From Streptomyces sp. NBC_01717 (GTDB taxonomy: Bacteria > Actinomycetota > Actinomycetes > Streptomycetales > Streptomycetaceae): a DNA stretch of 64,000 nt. This document shows, in pieces, positions 47,176 through 55,388 of this stretch; the stretch's first letter is position 1, and every line of letters starts with the position of its first letter. Where the stretch lies: the NCBI RefSeq assembly GCF_036248255.1, contig NZ_CP109178.1, forward strand, positions 4,836,001 through 4,900,000, written 5' to 3'. The notes under the pieces are model-generated. The model ran no database searches, was not told the origin of the DNA, and saw only the letters and a list, made by a program, of their open reading frames with translations. Position numbers and translations under genes: made by a program.

Positions 47176-47859
47176 ATGCGCGAGATCCTCGGAAGGCGAC
47201 GCAGGCTCCGGCTCCGGCGCAAGGCACGGCCCGCCCAGCTCGACGCGGCCCTGACCTGTGCCACCGCATGGCAGTGGCCCGTGCTTCCCGGAGTGGGGCT
47301 GAGCGCAGGCGGTGGTCGCGGTGACCGCGGCCGTGGCTGCGCCTGCCCCGATCCCGAGTGCGCCGTACCCGGCGCACACCCCTTCGATCCCGGTCTCCTC
47401 GCGGCGACCACCGACGAGCGCATGGTGCGCTGGTGGTGGACCAACCGGCCCACCGCGCCGATCATGCTGGCCACCGGGGGCCGCGCCCCGTGCGCACTCA
47501 GCCTGCCCGCCGTGGCCGGCGCCCGGGCGCTGACCGAGCTCGACCGGATGGGGATGCGACTCGGTCCGGTGGTGGCGACACCGACACGGTGGTCGCTGCT
47601 GGTCGCTCCCTACACCCTCGAACAGCTTGGCGAGCTGTTGCACGCCAAGGACTGGGTGCCCAGTTCGCTGCGTTTCCACGGCGAGGGGGGCTATCTCGTT
47701 CTTCCCCCCTCCGAGGTGGGTGCGGGACAGGTGCGCTGGGAACGGGCTCCACTGCCTGGCCCCGTGGCGCCCTGGCTGCCGGGTGTGGAGGCTGTGCTGG
47801 ACGCGCTGGTCGAAGCGAGCAACAGCGCTCCCGACGGTGGCAGCCGACTCGCGTACTGA
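47176..47859 (+). CDS. Degenerate Prim-Pol-like protein
   Basis: 227 aa. The N-terminal half has the cysteine cluster CACPDPECAVPGAHPFDP and the TTDERMVRWWWTNRPTAPI segment found at the start of bifunctional primase/polymerase (Prim-Pol) domains. The catalytic Asp-x-Asp and the Ser-Gly-x-x-His motifs are missing; the corresponding area reads PCALSLPAVAGARAL. It is therefore probably not an active polymerase, perhaps a regulator. ATG 47176 is chosen over 47134. An intact Prim-Pol lies at 53573-54478. Confidence 0.78.
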   Translation: MREILGRRRRLRLRRKARPAQLDAALTCATAWQWPVLPGVGLSAGGGRGDRGRGCACPDPECAVPGAHPFDPGLLAATTDERMVRWWWTNRPTAPIMLATGGRAPCALSLPAVAGARALTELDRMGMRLGPVVATPTRWSLLVAPYTLEQLGELLHAKDWVPSSLRFHGEGGYLVLPPSEVGAGQVRWERAPLPGPVAPWLPGVEAVLDALVEASNSAPDGGSRLAY

Positions 47860-48053
47860 GAGGGACCGGTCGGCGTCCGTGGCGACCGGTGGGACTTCCG
47901 GGCGGGCGTACGGGCTGCTCGGCTCACTCGTTCGGGTGTGAGCCGTCCGAGTTTCTGCGTCAAATGAGTGCGCTCCACCCCGGCGCCGTCATTTTCGTCG
48001 ATATCTTCGGCGCACCGTCAGGAATTCCCGCGCAGTCGACAGGTGGGGCCGCC

Positions 48054-48752
48054 ATGAATCTCCGCATGATCGTTATGGCGGGTGTGGTGGTCTCCGCCGT
48101 CGTGCTTCCGCTCGCGGCTTCTGCGGAACCCGCGGGCGGCACCGGTCCCGTATCGCGTAATGCAAAGTCTGCCGGTGCAAAGTCCAGCGACGGCAGGCTT
48201 TTTGACGGGCCTTCCGGAATCGGTTCGAAGGAGCCTTCGAAGGAGTCTTCGGGGGCTGCTCCAAAGGGATCTTCGCAGGGGAGTTCCTGGCCCGGACTTC
48301 TGTCCGATATCGACTTGCCGGGCGAACGCGGGGAAGTCGGCGGGCCCGGCGGTGGTAGCGGCTCCGCCTTCACCGGATCGGCTGGTTCGGTGCTGTGGAC
48401 CGCCGCCCGGTGCGGCCCCGAGCCGACCTCCCCCGAGGGCGTCGAAGGGCAGACCTGTGTCCTGGTCGACGGGCATGCCGCATGGGCGCGCAGCTACTAC
48501 CGCAATACGACGGGTGACGAACTCCGGTCCGTACTCACGCTGATGGGGTCCGGAGGTCGGACCGTCGAAACGCACTGCACGGTGGAATCACGGGATGAGC
48601 CGGGCGACTGCGAGACGCCGCACCGCTCGTCGTACGGAGGTCCCGAGGAGTACGTGGCGGTGGCCGAGTATGCGGGCGGCGGCGGGGTGGCCGAGGAGGC
48701 TCCGCTGCTGTTGAGGTCCGGACCCGATCCGGCGCCTTCCGCGGCGGGTTGA
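48054..48752 (+). CDS. Secreted protein of unknown function
   Basis: 232 aa. A Sec signal peptide covers about residues 1-25 (MNLRMIVMAGVVVSAVVLPLAASA). A Ser/Lys/Gly-rich low-complexity region (about 35-95) follows, then a small domain with four cysteines (AARCGPE, GQTCVLVDG, ETHCTVES, GDCETPH) that could form two disulfides. No family recognised. RBS GTGGGG before ATG 48054. A strong bidirectional terminator lies beyond. Confidence 0.7.
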   Translation: MNLRMIVMAGVVVSAVVLPLAASAEPAGGTGPVSRNAKSAGAKSSDGRLFDGPSGIGSKEPSKESSGAAPKGSSQGSSWPGLLSDIDLPGERGEVGGPGGGSGSAFTGSAGSVLWTAARCGPEPTSPEGVEGQTCVLVDGHAAWARSYYRNTTGDELRSVLTLMGSGGRTVETHCTVESRDEPGDCETPHRSSYGGPEEYVAVAEYAGGGGVAEEAPLLLRSGPDPAPSAAG

Positions 48753-48820
48753 CGCCGGATCCGCAGTCGCTGTGCCCGGTCCCGTGCGTCGCTCCGTGCG
48801 CCGTGTCCGGGCATGAGAAC

Positions 48821-48860
48821 GCCCGGTCGCTGGCGACGGGGGATGCACCAGCGACCGGGC
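48821..48860. terminator. Bidirectional terminator between convergent genes
   Basis: GCCCGGTCGCTGG (48821-48833) and CCAGCGACCGGGC (48848-48860) form a perfect 13-bp stem with a 14-nt loop, followed by TTCT. Confidence 0.85.
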
Positions 48861-48993
48861 TTCTAGAACGGTAACAAGAGATCTGCCGTTCGCAAATTCG
48901 ATCTCGCTTATTCGGACAGCTATTTACTTGCGGGTACTGCGAGTTGTGACGTGAGTCACCGATCGGCCCGCCGCTGTCGTCAGACGGTCACGG

Positions 48994-49959
48994 TCAGCTG
49001 AGCGTCACCTGGCGGTTGGTGAGACCGCCGCGGGCCCGCCGCTCCTCCGCGGTGAGCGGCGCGTCCGAGGCGAGTGCCTGCGCCAGCCGCTCCGCGAGCT
49101 CGGCCGCGGGCTTCTCGCACTCCTCGGCCCCCATCGCGCTCGGCAGATCCCAGACCGGGACCATCAGTCCGTGCGCGCGGAAGGAGCCGACCAGCCGCGT
49201 CCCCTCACCGAGCGAGGAGGTGCCGGCGGCGTGCAGCCGGGCCAGCGCGTCGAGGAGCTGCTCCTCGGGGTGCGGCATGACCCAGCGCAGGTGGTTCTTC
49301 TCCGGGGTCTCGCACCAATACGCGGCGTCCACGCCGGAGAGCATGGTGGTCGGGATCGCCGCCTCGTTCGCACGCTCCAGGGATGCGGACACCTCGGGCG
49401 TGGCGTTCTCCGCGCCCGGGACCCAGAACTCGAAGCCGGAGTGGACGATCGGCTCGAACGCGGCTTCCGGGTCGAGCAGGTCCTGCAGGCGCGGCCCGTC
49501 GGCCGGTACGCGCCGGGCGGCGACGGGTGAACCGGGCTCGGTTTCCAGCGCGCATTGCAGGGTGTCCGCGAGGTCGCGGCTGAGGTCGCCGGAGGAGGTG
49601 TCGTTCTGCAGGGCGAGCAGGACGGAGCCGTCGTCGCGGCGCAGCGCCGGCCACGCCATCGGCAGCACGGTTGCGAGCGTCACGGCCGGCACGCCCTCGG
49701 GCAGTCCGCCCTTCAGGGTCAGTTCGACCGTTGCCGCGGGCACCAGCTCGCGCAGGGCGACCCAGTCGCACTCGCCCGCGAGGCCCTCGAACGGGCGCTG
49801 GACCAGCTCGGTCACGGCCTGGGCGGCGGCGCGGCCGTGACAAGCCTTGTAGCGGCGGCCCGAACCGCACGGGCAGGGCTCGCGAGCCCCGACCACCGGG
49901 ATCTCGCTGTCCTTGAGCTGCTGCTTCCCGGCCTTGGTCTGAGGGCGCTTCTTGGCCAT
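48994..49959 (-). CDS. SEC-C motif protein (DUF5926-like)
   Basis: 321 aa. The N-terminal zinc-binding SEC-C motif is CPCGSGRRYKACHG (about 29-42), as at the SecA C-terminus. The rest is a conserved alpha/beta domain found in actinobacteria under DUF5926; function unknown. The very basic N-terminus (MAKKRPQTKAGKQQ) is typical. The next gene upstream is an HATPase on the same strand, 240 bp away. Confidence 0.8.
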   Translation of the reverse strand: MAKKRPQTKAGKQQLKDSEIPVVGAREPCPCGSGRRYKACHGRAAAQAVTELVQRPFEGLAGECDWVALRELVPAATVELTLKGGLPEGVPAVTLATVLPMAWPALRRDDGSVLLALQNDTSSGDLSRDLADTLQCALETEPGSPVAARRVPADGPRLQDLLDPEAAFEPIVHSGFEFWVPGAENATPEVSASLERANEAAIPTTMLSGVDAAYWCETPEKNHLRWVMPHPEEQLLDALARLHAAGTSSLGEGTRLVGSFRAHGLMVPVWDLPSAMGAEECEKPAAELAERLAQALASDAPLTAEERRARGGLTNRQVTLS

Positions 49960-50199
49960 GGTGGGCTTTCTCCCGATTGCGACAGTGCGGTCTGGGCCGC
50001 GAGCCTAGCCGCCCGTGCCGGGTCCGGGGCACAGCCGCCCGGGGCGCATGGGGTGCGTGCGCCGGAGCGCCGGTGTGTCGCGATCCGTTCAGCCCCACCC
50101 GGACGTCGGTGCGCAGGCTCTTCCGTGCACACGATTCGCAAGCCCGTCGGTTCACCGGTCCGTGCGTACGCCGAACCGGTGCATCGGCCTCAGGCCACG

Positions 50200-50718
50200 T
50201 CAGCCCGCGTCGTCGAAGGCGTCGGCGAAGTCCAGCCCGTCGAGTTCCGGCAGATGCCCGTTCCCGTGGTCGCGCCCGCGGCCCTCGCTGACCAGCACCC
50301 ACACGGTGACCTCGCCGGACGAGCTGTCGCGCACGCCCCACTCCTCGGCGAGCGCGCTGATGATGTTGAGCCCGCGGCCACCGCGCGCCGTCACGGACGG
50401 TGTGGCCGGAATCGGTCGGGTCGGACCGCCTCCGTCCGTCACCTCGACGGTCAGCCCGCCTGTTCCGTCGACGCGCCAGGCGGCACGTACGTCGCCGTCA
50501 CCCACATCTGTGTGTCGCCCCAGCGGCCTGCCGTGTCGGCAGGCATTGCTGAGAAGTTCGGAAAGGATCAATACAGCATCGTCGACGACCGAATCCGACA
50601 CCCCGTAACTGCGCAATTGCTCGCGCATCCGGTGCCGCGCCTGCCCCACGCCCGCAGGGCCATGGGGTACGGCCATGCTCGACGACGTGGGCACTTCCTG
50701 TGCCACCACCAACGCCAC
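50200..50718 (-). CDS. HATPase_c (anti-sigma/RsbW-like) ATP-binding protein
   Basis: 172 aa GHKL ATPase: N-box LILSELLSNACRHG, G1 EVTDGGGPTRP and G2 ARGGRGLNIISALAEEWGV. It belongs to the large Streptomyces group of stand-alone HATPases related to RsbW/SpoIIAB. GTG 50718 is set by AAAGGAGG 7 nt upstream; the frame extends to 50805 without any ribosome site. The acidic C-terminal tail (LDGLDFADAFDDAG) is not part of the fold. Confidence 0.85.
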   Translation of the reverse strand: MALVVAQEVPTSSSMAVPHGPAGVGQARHRMREQLRSYGVSDSVVDDAVLILSELLSNACRHGRPLGRHTDVGDGDVRAAWRVDGTGGLTVEVTDGGGPTRPIPATPSVTARGGRGLNIISALAEEWGVRDSSSGEVTVWVLVSEGRGRDHGNGHLPELDGLDFADAFDDAG

Positions 50719-50858
50719 CCCCGAGACCTCCTTTGCCCCACGCCACGGAGTGGATGCCCTCCTGGACTGGACCGGAAACCGGCCAATGGCCTGCCAGTGA
50801 CGCACTCGTAACGATCGAATACAGGCTGAATGCGCCGGTGTACACCCTGTAACTGATG

Positions 50859-51686
50859 TTAAAAGCGACCCAGTTGGGACAGAACCTGCTTTGGGCGATT
50901 CGTGATGATTGCCTCGACACCAAGGTGTGCGCAGAGCTCCACGTCCTCGGGTTCATTGACTGTCCAGACGTGCACACGGTGGCCGGCGCGGTGCAGCCGC
51001 TCGATGTAACCCGGGTGACTGCGTACGATCCGCAGCCCCGGACCGGCGATCCGGGCGCCGGCCGGAAGCCGCCCGTCGCGCAGCCGCGGCGAGACGAACT
51101 GCATCAGATAGACGGTCGGCAGGGTGGGCGAGGCGGCCTGAATGCGGTGCAGGGAGCGTGCCGAGAAGCTCATGATCCGGACCGGCGAGGGGCCCTCGTC
51201 CGGCGGAGTGTCGAGCTCGAAGCGCTTCAGCAGATGCAGCAGCCGTTCCTCCACCTGGCCCGCCCAGCGAGTGGGGTGTTTGGTCTCGATGGCCAGCTGG
51301 AGGGGGCGCCCGGCAGCGCGCGTCTCGACGACCAGCTCGAGCAGTCGCTCAAGAGTGAGTACGGAGGTGAGCTCGCCCGGCACGGGATCCCAGTCCGGGG
51401 ACTCCTCGCGGTCCTTCCAGGAGCCGAAGTCGAGGGCGGCGAGTTCGGCGAGTTCCAGGGCGGAGACGGCGCCGCGGCCGTTGGACGTACGGTTCACCCT
51501 GCGGTCGTGCACGCAGACGAGGTGGCCGTCGGAGGTGAGCCGTACATCGCATTCCAGCGCGTCCGCGCCGTCCTCGATGGCCTTCCGGTAGGCGGCCAGG
51601 GTGTGCTCGGGAGCGTCGTCGGACGCCCCGCGGTGTGCGATGACCTGGATGGGATGTTGCATGGTGTGCTGCCGTGCGTGGGTCAC
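50859..51686 (-). CDS. Glycerophosphodiester phosphodiesterase
   Basis: 275 aa GDPD TIM barrel. Catalytic residues are in IAHRGASDDAPEHTLAA, GADALECDVRLTSDG and CVHDRRVNR. It hydrolyses glycerophosphodiesters to glycerol-3-phosphate and an alcohol. No signal peptide, so it is cytosolic. GTG 51686 and ATG 51662 are both possible starts; neither has a strong ribosome site. It diverges from the htrA-like gene. Confidence 0.9.
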   Translation of the reverse strand: MTHARQHTMQHPIQVIAHRGASDDAPEHTLAAYRKAIEDGADALECDVRLTSDGHLVCVHDRRVNRTSNGRGAVSALELAELAALDFGSWKDREESPDWDPVPGELTSVLTLERLLELVVETRAAGRPLQLAIETKHPTRWAGQVEERLLHLLKRFELDTPPDEGPSPVRIMSFSARSLHRIQAASPTLPTVYLMQFVSPRLRDGRLPAGARIAGPGLRIVRSHPGYIERLHRAGHRVHVWTVNEPEDVELCAHLGVEAIITNRPKQVLSQLGRF

Positions 51687-51884
51687 CGCGTCATGGTGCC
51701 ACCGAGCGGCGGCGGGGGTGCGTACCTTGCGGTGGGGGACCGTTTTGCCGGATATAAAGATTGGTGCACGGACGCACAGGTCCTGCTTACAGTGGCCTGA
51801 CGGGTCATGGGAAAAGCTGGCTCCAGACACGTACACAGCGGATCTCTTGCCGAAAATTGATGAGGAACCGAGGAGTAAAGAGCT

Positions 51885-53354
51885 GTGAGCACAGAGAACG
51901 AGGGCAACGAGGGCACCGCGGCTCAGGCCGTTCCGTCCGTTCCGTCCGCACCTCCCGTGCCGGCCGCTGCTCCTGAGGGCACGCCTGCGCCCCCGTCGGC
52001 GCCCGCGGGCCCGGATTCGTCGGACGCGGCGGCGACGCAGCAGTCGGGACAGGCGATGGACTGGCCCCCGCCGCAGTCCCCCGGGCCGCAGCACGCGCCG
52101 TCCGCGCAGCCGCAGTCGGCCGGTGCCTGGCCGCCTCCCCCGCCTGCCGTTCCCGCGTACGCGCAGGGCGCGGGCGGTGCCGGTGGTCCGGTGTGGGGGG
52201 CGCCCAACCAGCTGCCGGCGCCGGCGGCCCCGCGGAAGGGGCGCGGCAGCGGCCTGGTGGCCGCGGTGGCCGTCGCGGCGCTCGTGGCGGGCGGCATCGG
52301 CGGCGCCCTCGGCTACTGGGCCGCCGACCGGAACGACAGCGGCAACTCCTCCGGGTCGACCACGGTCACGGCGTCGACCAATCCGCAGGCCCTCAAGCGC
52401 GACCCCGGCACGGTCGCAGGCGTCGCGGCCAGGGCGCTGCCCAGCGTGGTCACCATCGACGCCCAGAACGGCGACGGCGAGGGCGGCACGGGCACCGGCT
52501 TCGTGTACGACAAGGAAGGCCACATCCTCACCAACAACCACGTGGTGGCTTCCGCGGCGAACAATGGCCAGCTCACGGCGACGTTCTCCAACGGCAAGAA
52601 GTACGACGCCGAGGTGGTCGGCCGCGCGGAGGGTTACGACGTCGCCGTACTGAAGCTCAAGAACGCGCCGTCGGGGCTCGCCCCGCTGCTCCTCGGCAAC
52701 TCGGACCAGGTCGCGGTCGGTGATTCGACGATCGCGATCGGCGCGCCGTTCGGTCTGTCCAACACGGTCACGACCGGCATCATCAGCGCGAAGAACCGCC
52801 CGGTCGCCTCCGGTGACGGCTCCGGCGGCAGCAACTCGTACATGAGCGCACTGCAGACCGACGCCTCGATCAACCCGGGCAACTCCGGCGGCCCGCTGCT
52901 CGATGCGCGCGGTGCGGTCATCGGTATCAACTCGGCCATCCAGTCGACCGGCAGCAGCGGTCAGGCCCAGGCGGGATCCATCGGCCTCGGTTTCGCGATC
53001 CCGATCAACCAGGCGGAGAACGTCGCCCAGCAGCTGATCAAGACCGGTCAGCCGGTCTACCCGGTGATCGGTGCCACGGTCACCATGGACGAGAAGACCG
53101 GCGGCGCCGTCATCTCGGAGCAGGGCTCGGGCGGCACGCCGCCCGTCAGCCCGGACGGGCCCGCCGCCAAGGCCGGTCTCAAGGCGGGCGACGTCATCAC
53201 CAAGTTCAACGAGACGGTGATCGACAGCGGCCCGACCCTGATCGGCGAGATCTGGACCCACAAGCCGGGCGACAAGGTCACGCTGACCTACAAGCGCGAC
53301 GGCAAGGTGTCGACGGCCGAAGTCACCCTGGGGGAGCGCAAGGGCGACAGCTGA
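51885..53354 (+). CDS. HtrA/DegP-like membrane-anchored serine protease
   Basis: 489 aa. A Pro/Ala-rich cytosolic segment (1-115) is followed by one membrane helix (about 122-147), then a trypsin-like domain with catalytic H219 (LTNNHVVA), D252 (GYDVAVLKL) and S334 (NPGNSGGPL), and a C-terminal PDZ domain (about 390-485; VSPDGPAAKAGLKAGDVI). It should degrade misfolded proteins outside the membrane, like S. coelicolor HtrA paralogues. AGGAG lies about 10 nt before GTG 51885. Confidence 0.92.
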   Translation: MSTENEGNEGTAAQAVPSVPSAPPVPAAAPEGTPAPPSAPAGPDSSDAAATQQSGQAMDWPPPQSPGPQHAPSAQPQSAGAWPPPPPAVPAYAQGAGGAGGPVWGAPNQLPAPAAPRKGRGSGLVAAVAVAALVAGGIGGALGYWAADRNDSGNSSGSTTVTASTNPQALKRDPGTVAGVAARALPSVVTIDAQNGDGEGGTGTGFVYDKEGHILTNNHVVASAANNGQLTATFSNGKKYDAEVVGRAEGYDVAVLKLKNAPSGLAPLLLGNSDQVAVGDSTIAIGAPFGLSNTVTTGIISAKNRPVASGDGSGGSNSYMSALQTDASINPGNSGGPLLDARGAVIGINSAIQSTGSSGQAQAGSIGLGFAIPINQAENVAQQLIKTGQPVYPVIGATVTMDEKTGGAVISEQGSGGTPPVSPDGPAAKAGLKAGDVITKFNETVIDSGPTLIGEIWTHKPGDKVTLTYKRDGKVSTAEVTLGERKGDS

Positions 53355-53403
53355 CCGGCTAGGCTGTCCTCGCGTCAAGGCCGGTCCATGACCGATGACG
53401 CGG

Positions 53404-53490
53404 GGTGGGTTGCCCGAGCGGCCTAAGGGAACGGTCTTGAAAACCGTCGTGGCAGCGATGTCACCGTGGGTTCAAATCCCACACCCACCG
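53404..53490 (+). tRNA. tRNA-Ser (anticodon UGA)
   Basis: 87 nt. The acceptor stem GGTGGGT/ACCCACC pairs perfectly, discriminator is G, and the anticodon stem ACGGT/ACCGT encloses loop CTTGAAA with anticodon TGA (53438-53440). It has the long variable arm of serine tRNAs. No 3' CCA is encoded. Confidence 0.96.
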
Positions 53491-53500
53491 CAGCACCTGT

Positions 53501-53528
53501 GAAGGGGCGTCCGAGAGGACGCCCCTTC
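53501..53528 (+). terminator. Terminator of tRNA-Ser(UGA)
   Basis: GAAGGGGCGTCC-GAGA-GGACGCCCCTTC, a perfect 12-bp stem with a 4-nt loop, 10 bp after the tRNA. Confidence 0.9.
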
Positions 53529-53572
53529 TGCGTGCGCGGCCGACTGTGTCGGTACCGGTCGGTGGTGCGGGC

Positions 53573-54478
53573 TCAGGGGAATCGGCCGGGGCGTTCGGCG
53601 TCCTCCGGGCCCATGGGGCGGCCGGAGGTGAGCCGGTCGGCCGAGGCGATGGTGGCCCGGGCCTCGCGTTCGGTGAGGCCGGTGCGGACTGCGGCGTCGG
53701 TGAGGGCGTCCGCCAGGGCGTCGCCGAAGCCGTGTTCGTACGCACGGCAAGCAGCCCAGAAGAGCCGGGTGTTGCGCTGTCCTTCGTGTGCCGCGAGAAC
53801 GAACTGGACCAGGCCCTGGCCGTGGTGGGGGCGGCCGGAGGGGTGGTGAGGACGTGCGGGGGGCGTGAGCAGACGGAGGAGCGCGCGAGGGCAGGGGGCC
53901 GGGGAGAGGTCGGCGGCACCGGGGGCGAGTCGGTAGGTGCCGCGGGTGGTGACCGAGCCCGGACCGACCAGGTAGCCGCCGGTACCGCGGATGTCGATGC
54001 CGGGGGCGAGGCGGCTGGCGGAATTCGGTACGGATACGCCGGGCGGGCCGGTGAGCCAGATGTGGCGGCCGCCGCTGGGAGTGATCACCGTGACCGTCGG
54101 CGGGATGGTGAACAGGTGGTGCAGTGCCAGCTGCTGGAGGGCCACCACGGAGTCGTTCCGGCCGGTGGCGTCGATGTCGAGGTCGACGCCGATGAGGTGG
54201 TGCGGGGCGCGGCCGCAGGCGATTCCGTAGCCGGTGGCCCAGGGGGCGGCGGCGAAGAGGGCGCGTACGGCGGCAGGGTTCGTGGTGGCGTCGTGGACGC
54301 CGTGTCCGGGGAGGCCGCAGGCGCCTCGGCAGGTGACCGGCCGGTCCTCGTCGTGATGGGGAGAGCGCAGGGCGGGGAGCTTGGTGGCGGACAGCGGGAT
54401 GACGGGGAGCCCGTGCTCGGCAGCGGAGAGCGCGTGGGCGAGGGCCAGGGTGGCGGTCTGCCGGTCGGTGATGGCCAT
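53573..54478 (-). CDS. Bifunctional primase/polymerase (Prim-Pol) domain protein
   Basis: 301 aa. The archaeo-eukaryotic primase motifs are all visible: D-x-D in IGVDLDIDA (about 100-108), SGGRHIWL (Ser...His, about 138-145) and the third Asp in PGIDIRGTGGYLVGPGS. The C-terminal primase-associated helical region follows (about 220-290). Such domains are common in integrative elements of Streptomyces, but no integrase, replication gene or att repeat is next to it. ATG 54478 lacks a ribosome site; TTG 54496 is another option. Confidence 0.85.
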   Translation of the reverse strand: MAITDRQTATLALAHALSAAEHGLPVIPLSATKLPALRSPHHDEDRPVTCRGACGLPGHGVHDATTNPAAVRALFAAAPWATGYGIACGRAPHHLIGVDLDIDATGRNDSVVALQQLALHHLFTIPPTVTVITPSGGRHIWLTGPPGVSVPNSASRLAPGIDIRGTGGYLVGPGSVTTRGTYRLAPGAADLSPAPCPRALLRLLTPPARPHHPSGRPHHGQGLVQFVLAAHEGQRNTRLFWAACRAYEHGFGDALADALTDAAVRTGLTEREARATIASADRLTSGRPMGPEDAERPGRFP

Positions 54479-54869
54479 AGCTCTATATTCGTACAACTGT
54501 TCGAAGAAAGGAAGAGGTGGCGGGGGTGGGGCGGGCGGCGGTGGAGGACGCGTCCGGATCGGTCGCTTTGGATTGGCCGGGCCGGATCGCGCAGGGCGGA
54601 AGGGCGAAAGATGTGCCGAAACGCTTTTCCTCTTGGGGTGCGCGGGATTGCGCGGTGCCGGAGTGCGTGCCGGGGGTGTGAGCTGCGGCTTCGGGGACGA
54701 GCAGGAGGTTTATCGGGTGTTCCTCATGCTTGCGGGGGAATCGGTAGACCTGGGTGGTTCGCCGGGGATTCGGTGGGCAGTTTTGGTCTCGCGACGTCGT
54801 GACCAAGAACGAGGCGGTCGGCCAACTGCCTCGAAACCAGCCGCACTTTGGTTCCTGGAGGAAATTGAC
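54479..54869. other. 391-bp intergenic region, no gene recognised
   Basis: It separates the divergent Prim-Pol gene and the small secreted-protein gene. A G-rich purine tract (54505-54560) is followed by mixed sequence. Frames on either strand lack codon bias. I see no hairpin or operator worth naming; promoters for both genes must lie here. Confidence 0.5.
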
Positions 54870-55181
54870 ATGGCAAGCATCCGTACCGCTCGCGCCCTCG
54901 CCGCCGTTGCCGCACTGCCCCTCGCCGTCGCGCTCTTCGGCGGCGTCGCCCAGGCCGACAACGGCGCGTTCGCGAACGACGGGTCGAACGCGGGTGTCGC
55001 GACGATCAGCGGCAGTGGAGTCGGCAGGAACAACTCCGGCAACTCGTCGACGTCGCAGCAGCAGGCCACCGGTTCCGGGGCGTCGAACCAGAGCAACTCG
55101 GCGCAGGTGAACCGCTCTGCGTTCACCACGATCTACCAGCTCAACAGGAATGTCACGGTGAACTTCACAAAACTCTGGTGA
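54870..55181 (+). CDS. Small secreted Asn/Ser/Gln-rich protein
   Basis: 103 aa. Signal peptide 1-27 (ending GGVAQA-DNG), then about 76 residues of mostly Asn, Ser, Gly, Gln, Thr with VGRNNSGNSSTSQQQ and SNQSNSAQVNRSAF, ending in an amphipathic NRNVTVNFTKLW. No cysteine. The composition recalls self-assembling extracellular proteins such as curlin repeats or rodlins, but I find no chaplin or rodlin signature. GGAGGAAA lies 6-8 nt before the ATG. Confidence 0.78.
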   Translation: MASIRTARALAAVAALPLAVALFGGVAQADNGAFANDGSNAGVATISGSGVGRNNSGNSSTSQQQATGSGASNQSNSAQVNRSAFTTIYQLNRNVTVNFTKLW

Positions 55182-55232
55182 GCCGGGGTCCGCCGTGGGC
55201 CGGTCGGGGGGCCGGCGCGGGGTGGGGTGAAC

Positions 55233-55276
55233 AACGGCCTGCGCGAAGTCGCTTCTGCGTCTTCGCGCAGGCCGTT
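55233..55276 (+). terminator. Terminator of the small secreted protein
   Basis: A perfect 16-bp stem (AACGGCCTGCGCGAAG and complement) with a 12-nt loop, 51 bp past the stop. Confidence 0.9.
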
Positions 55277-55331
55277 CGCGTTTCCCGCGCAGGAGCGTTC
55301 GGGTGTCGCCGACCTTGACAGCGGCCACGAA

Positions 55332-55348
55332 TCTGACGGACAGTCAGA
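55332..55348. promoter_or_regulatory. TetR-type operator candidate upstream of the igr-like operon
   Basis: TCTGAC-GGACA-GTCAGA, a perfect 6-bp inverted repeat spaced by 5 bp, 41 bp before the first gene. TTGACA at 55314-55319 with GACAGT 18 bp later could form a promoter that the palindrome overlaps, which would fit repression. No TetR gene is in the window nearby. Confidence 0.6.
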
Positions 55349-55388
55349 AACCCTGACCCGTACGCCCGCGTCCGGAAGGCCCGCCGCC

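Noticed and set aside
53404..54478. Integrated element at tRNA-Ser(UGA) with Prim-Pol as its replication gene
   Set aside because: No integrase, excisionase, transfer gene or repeat of the tRNA 3' end is present in the window; the tRNA has its own terminator.
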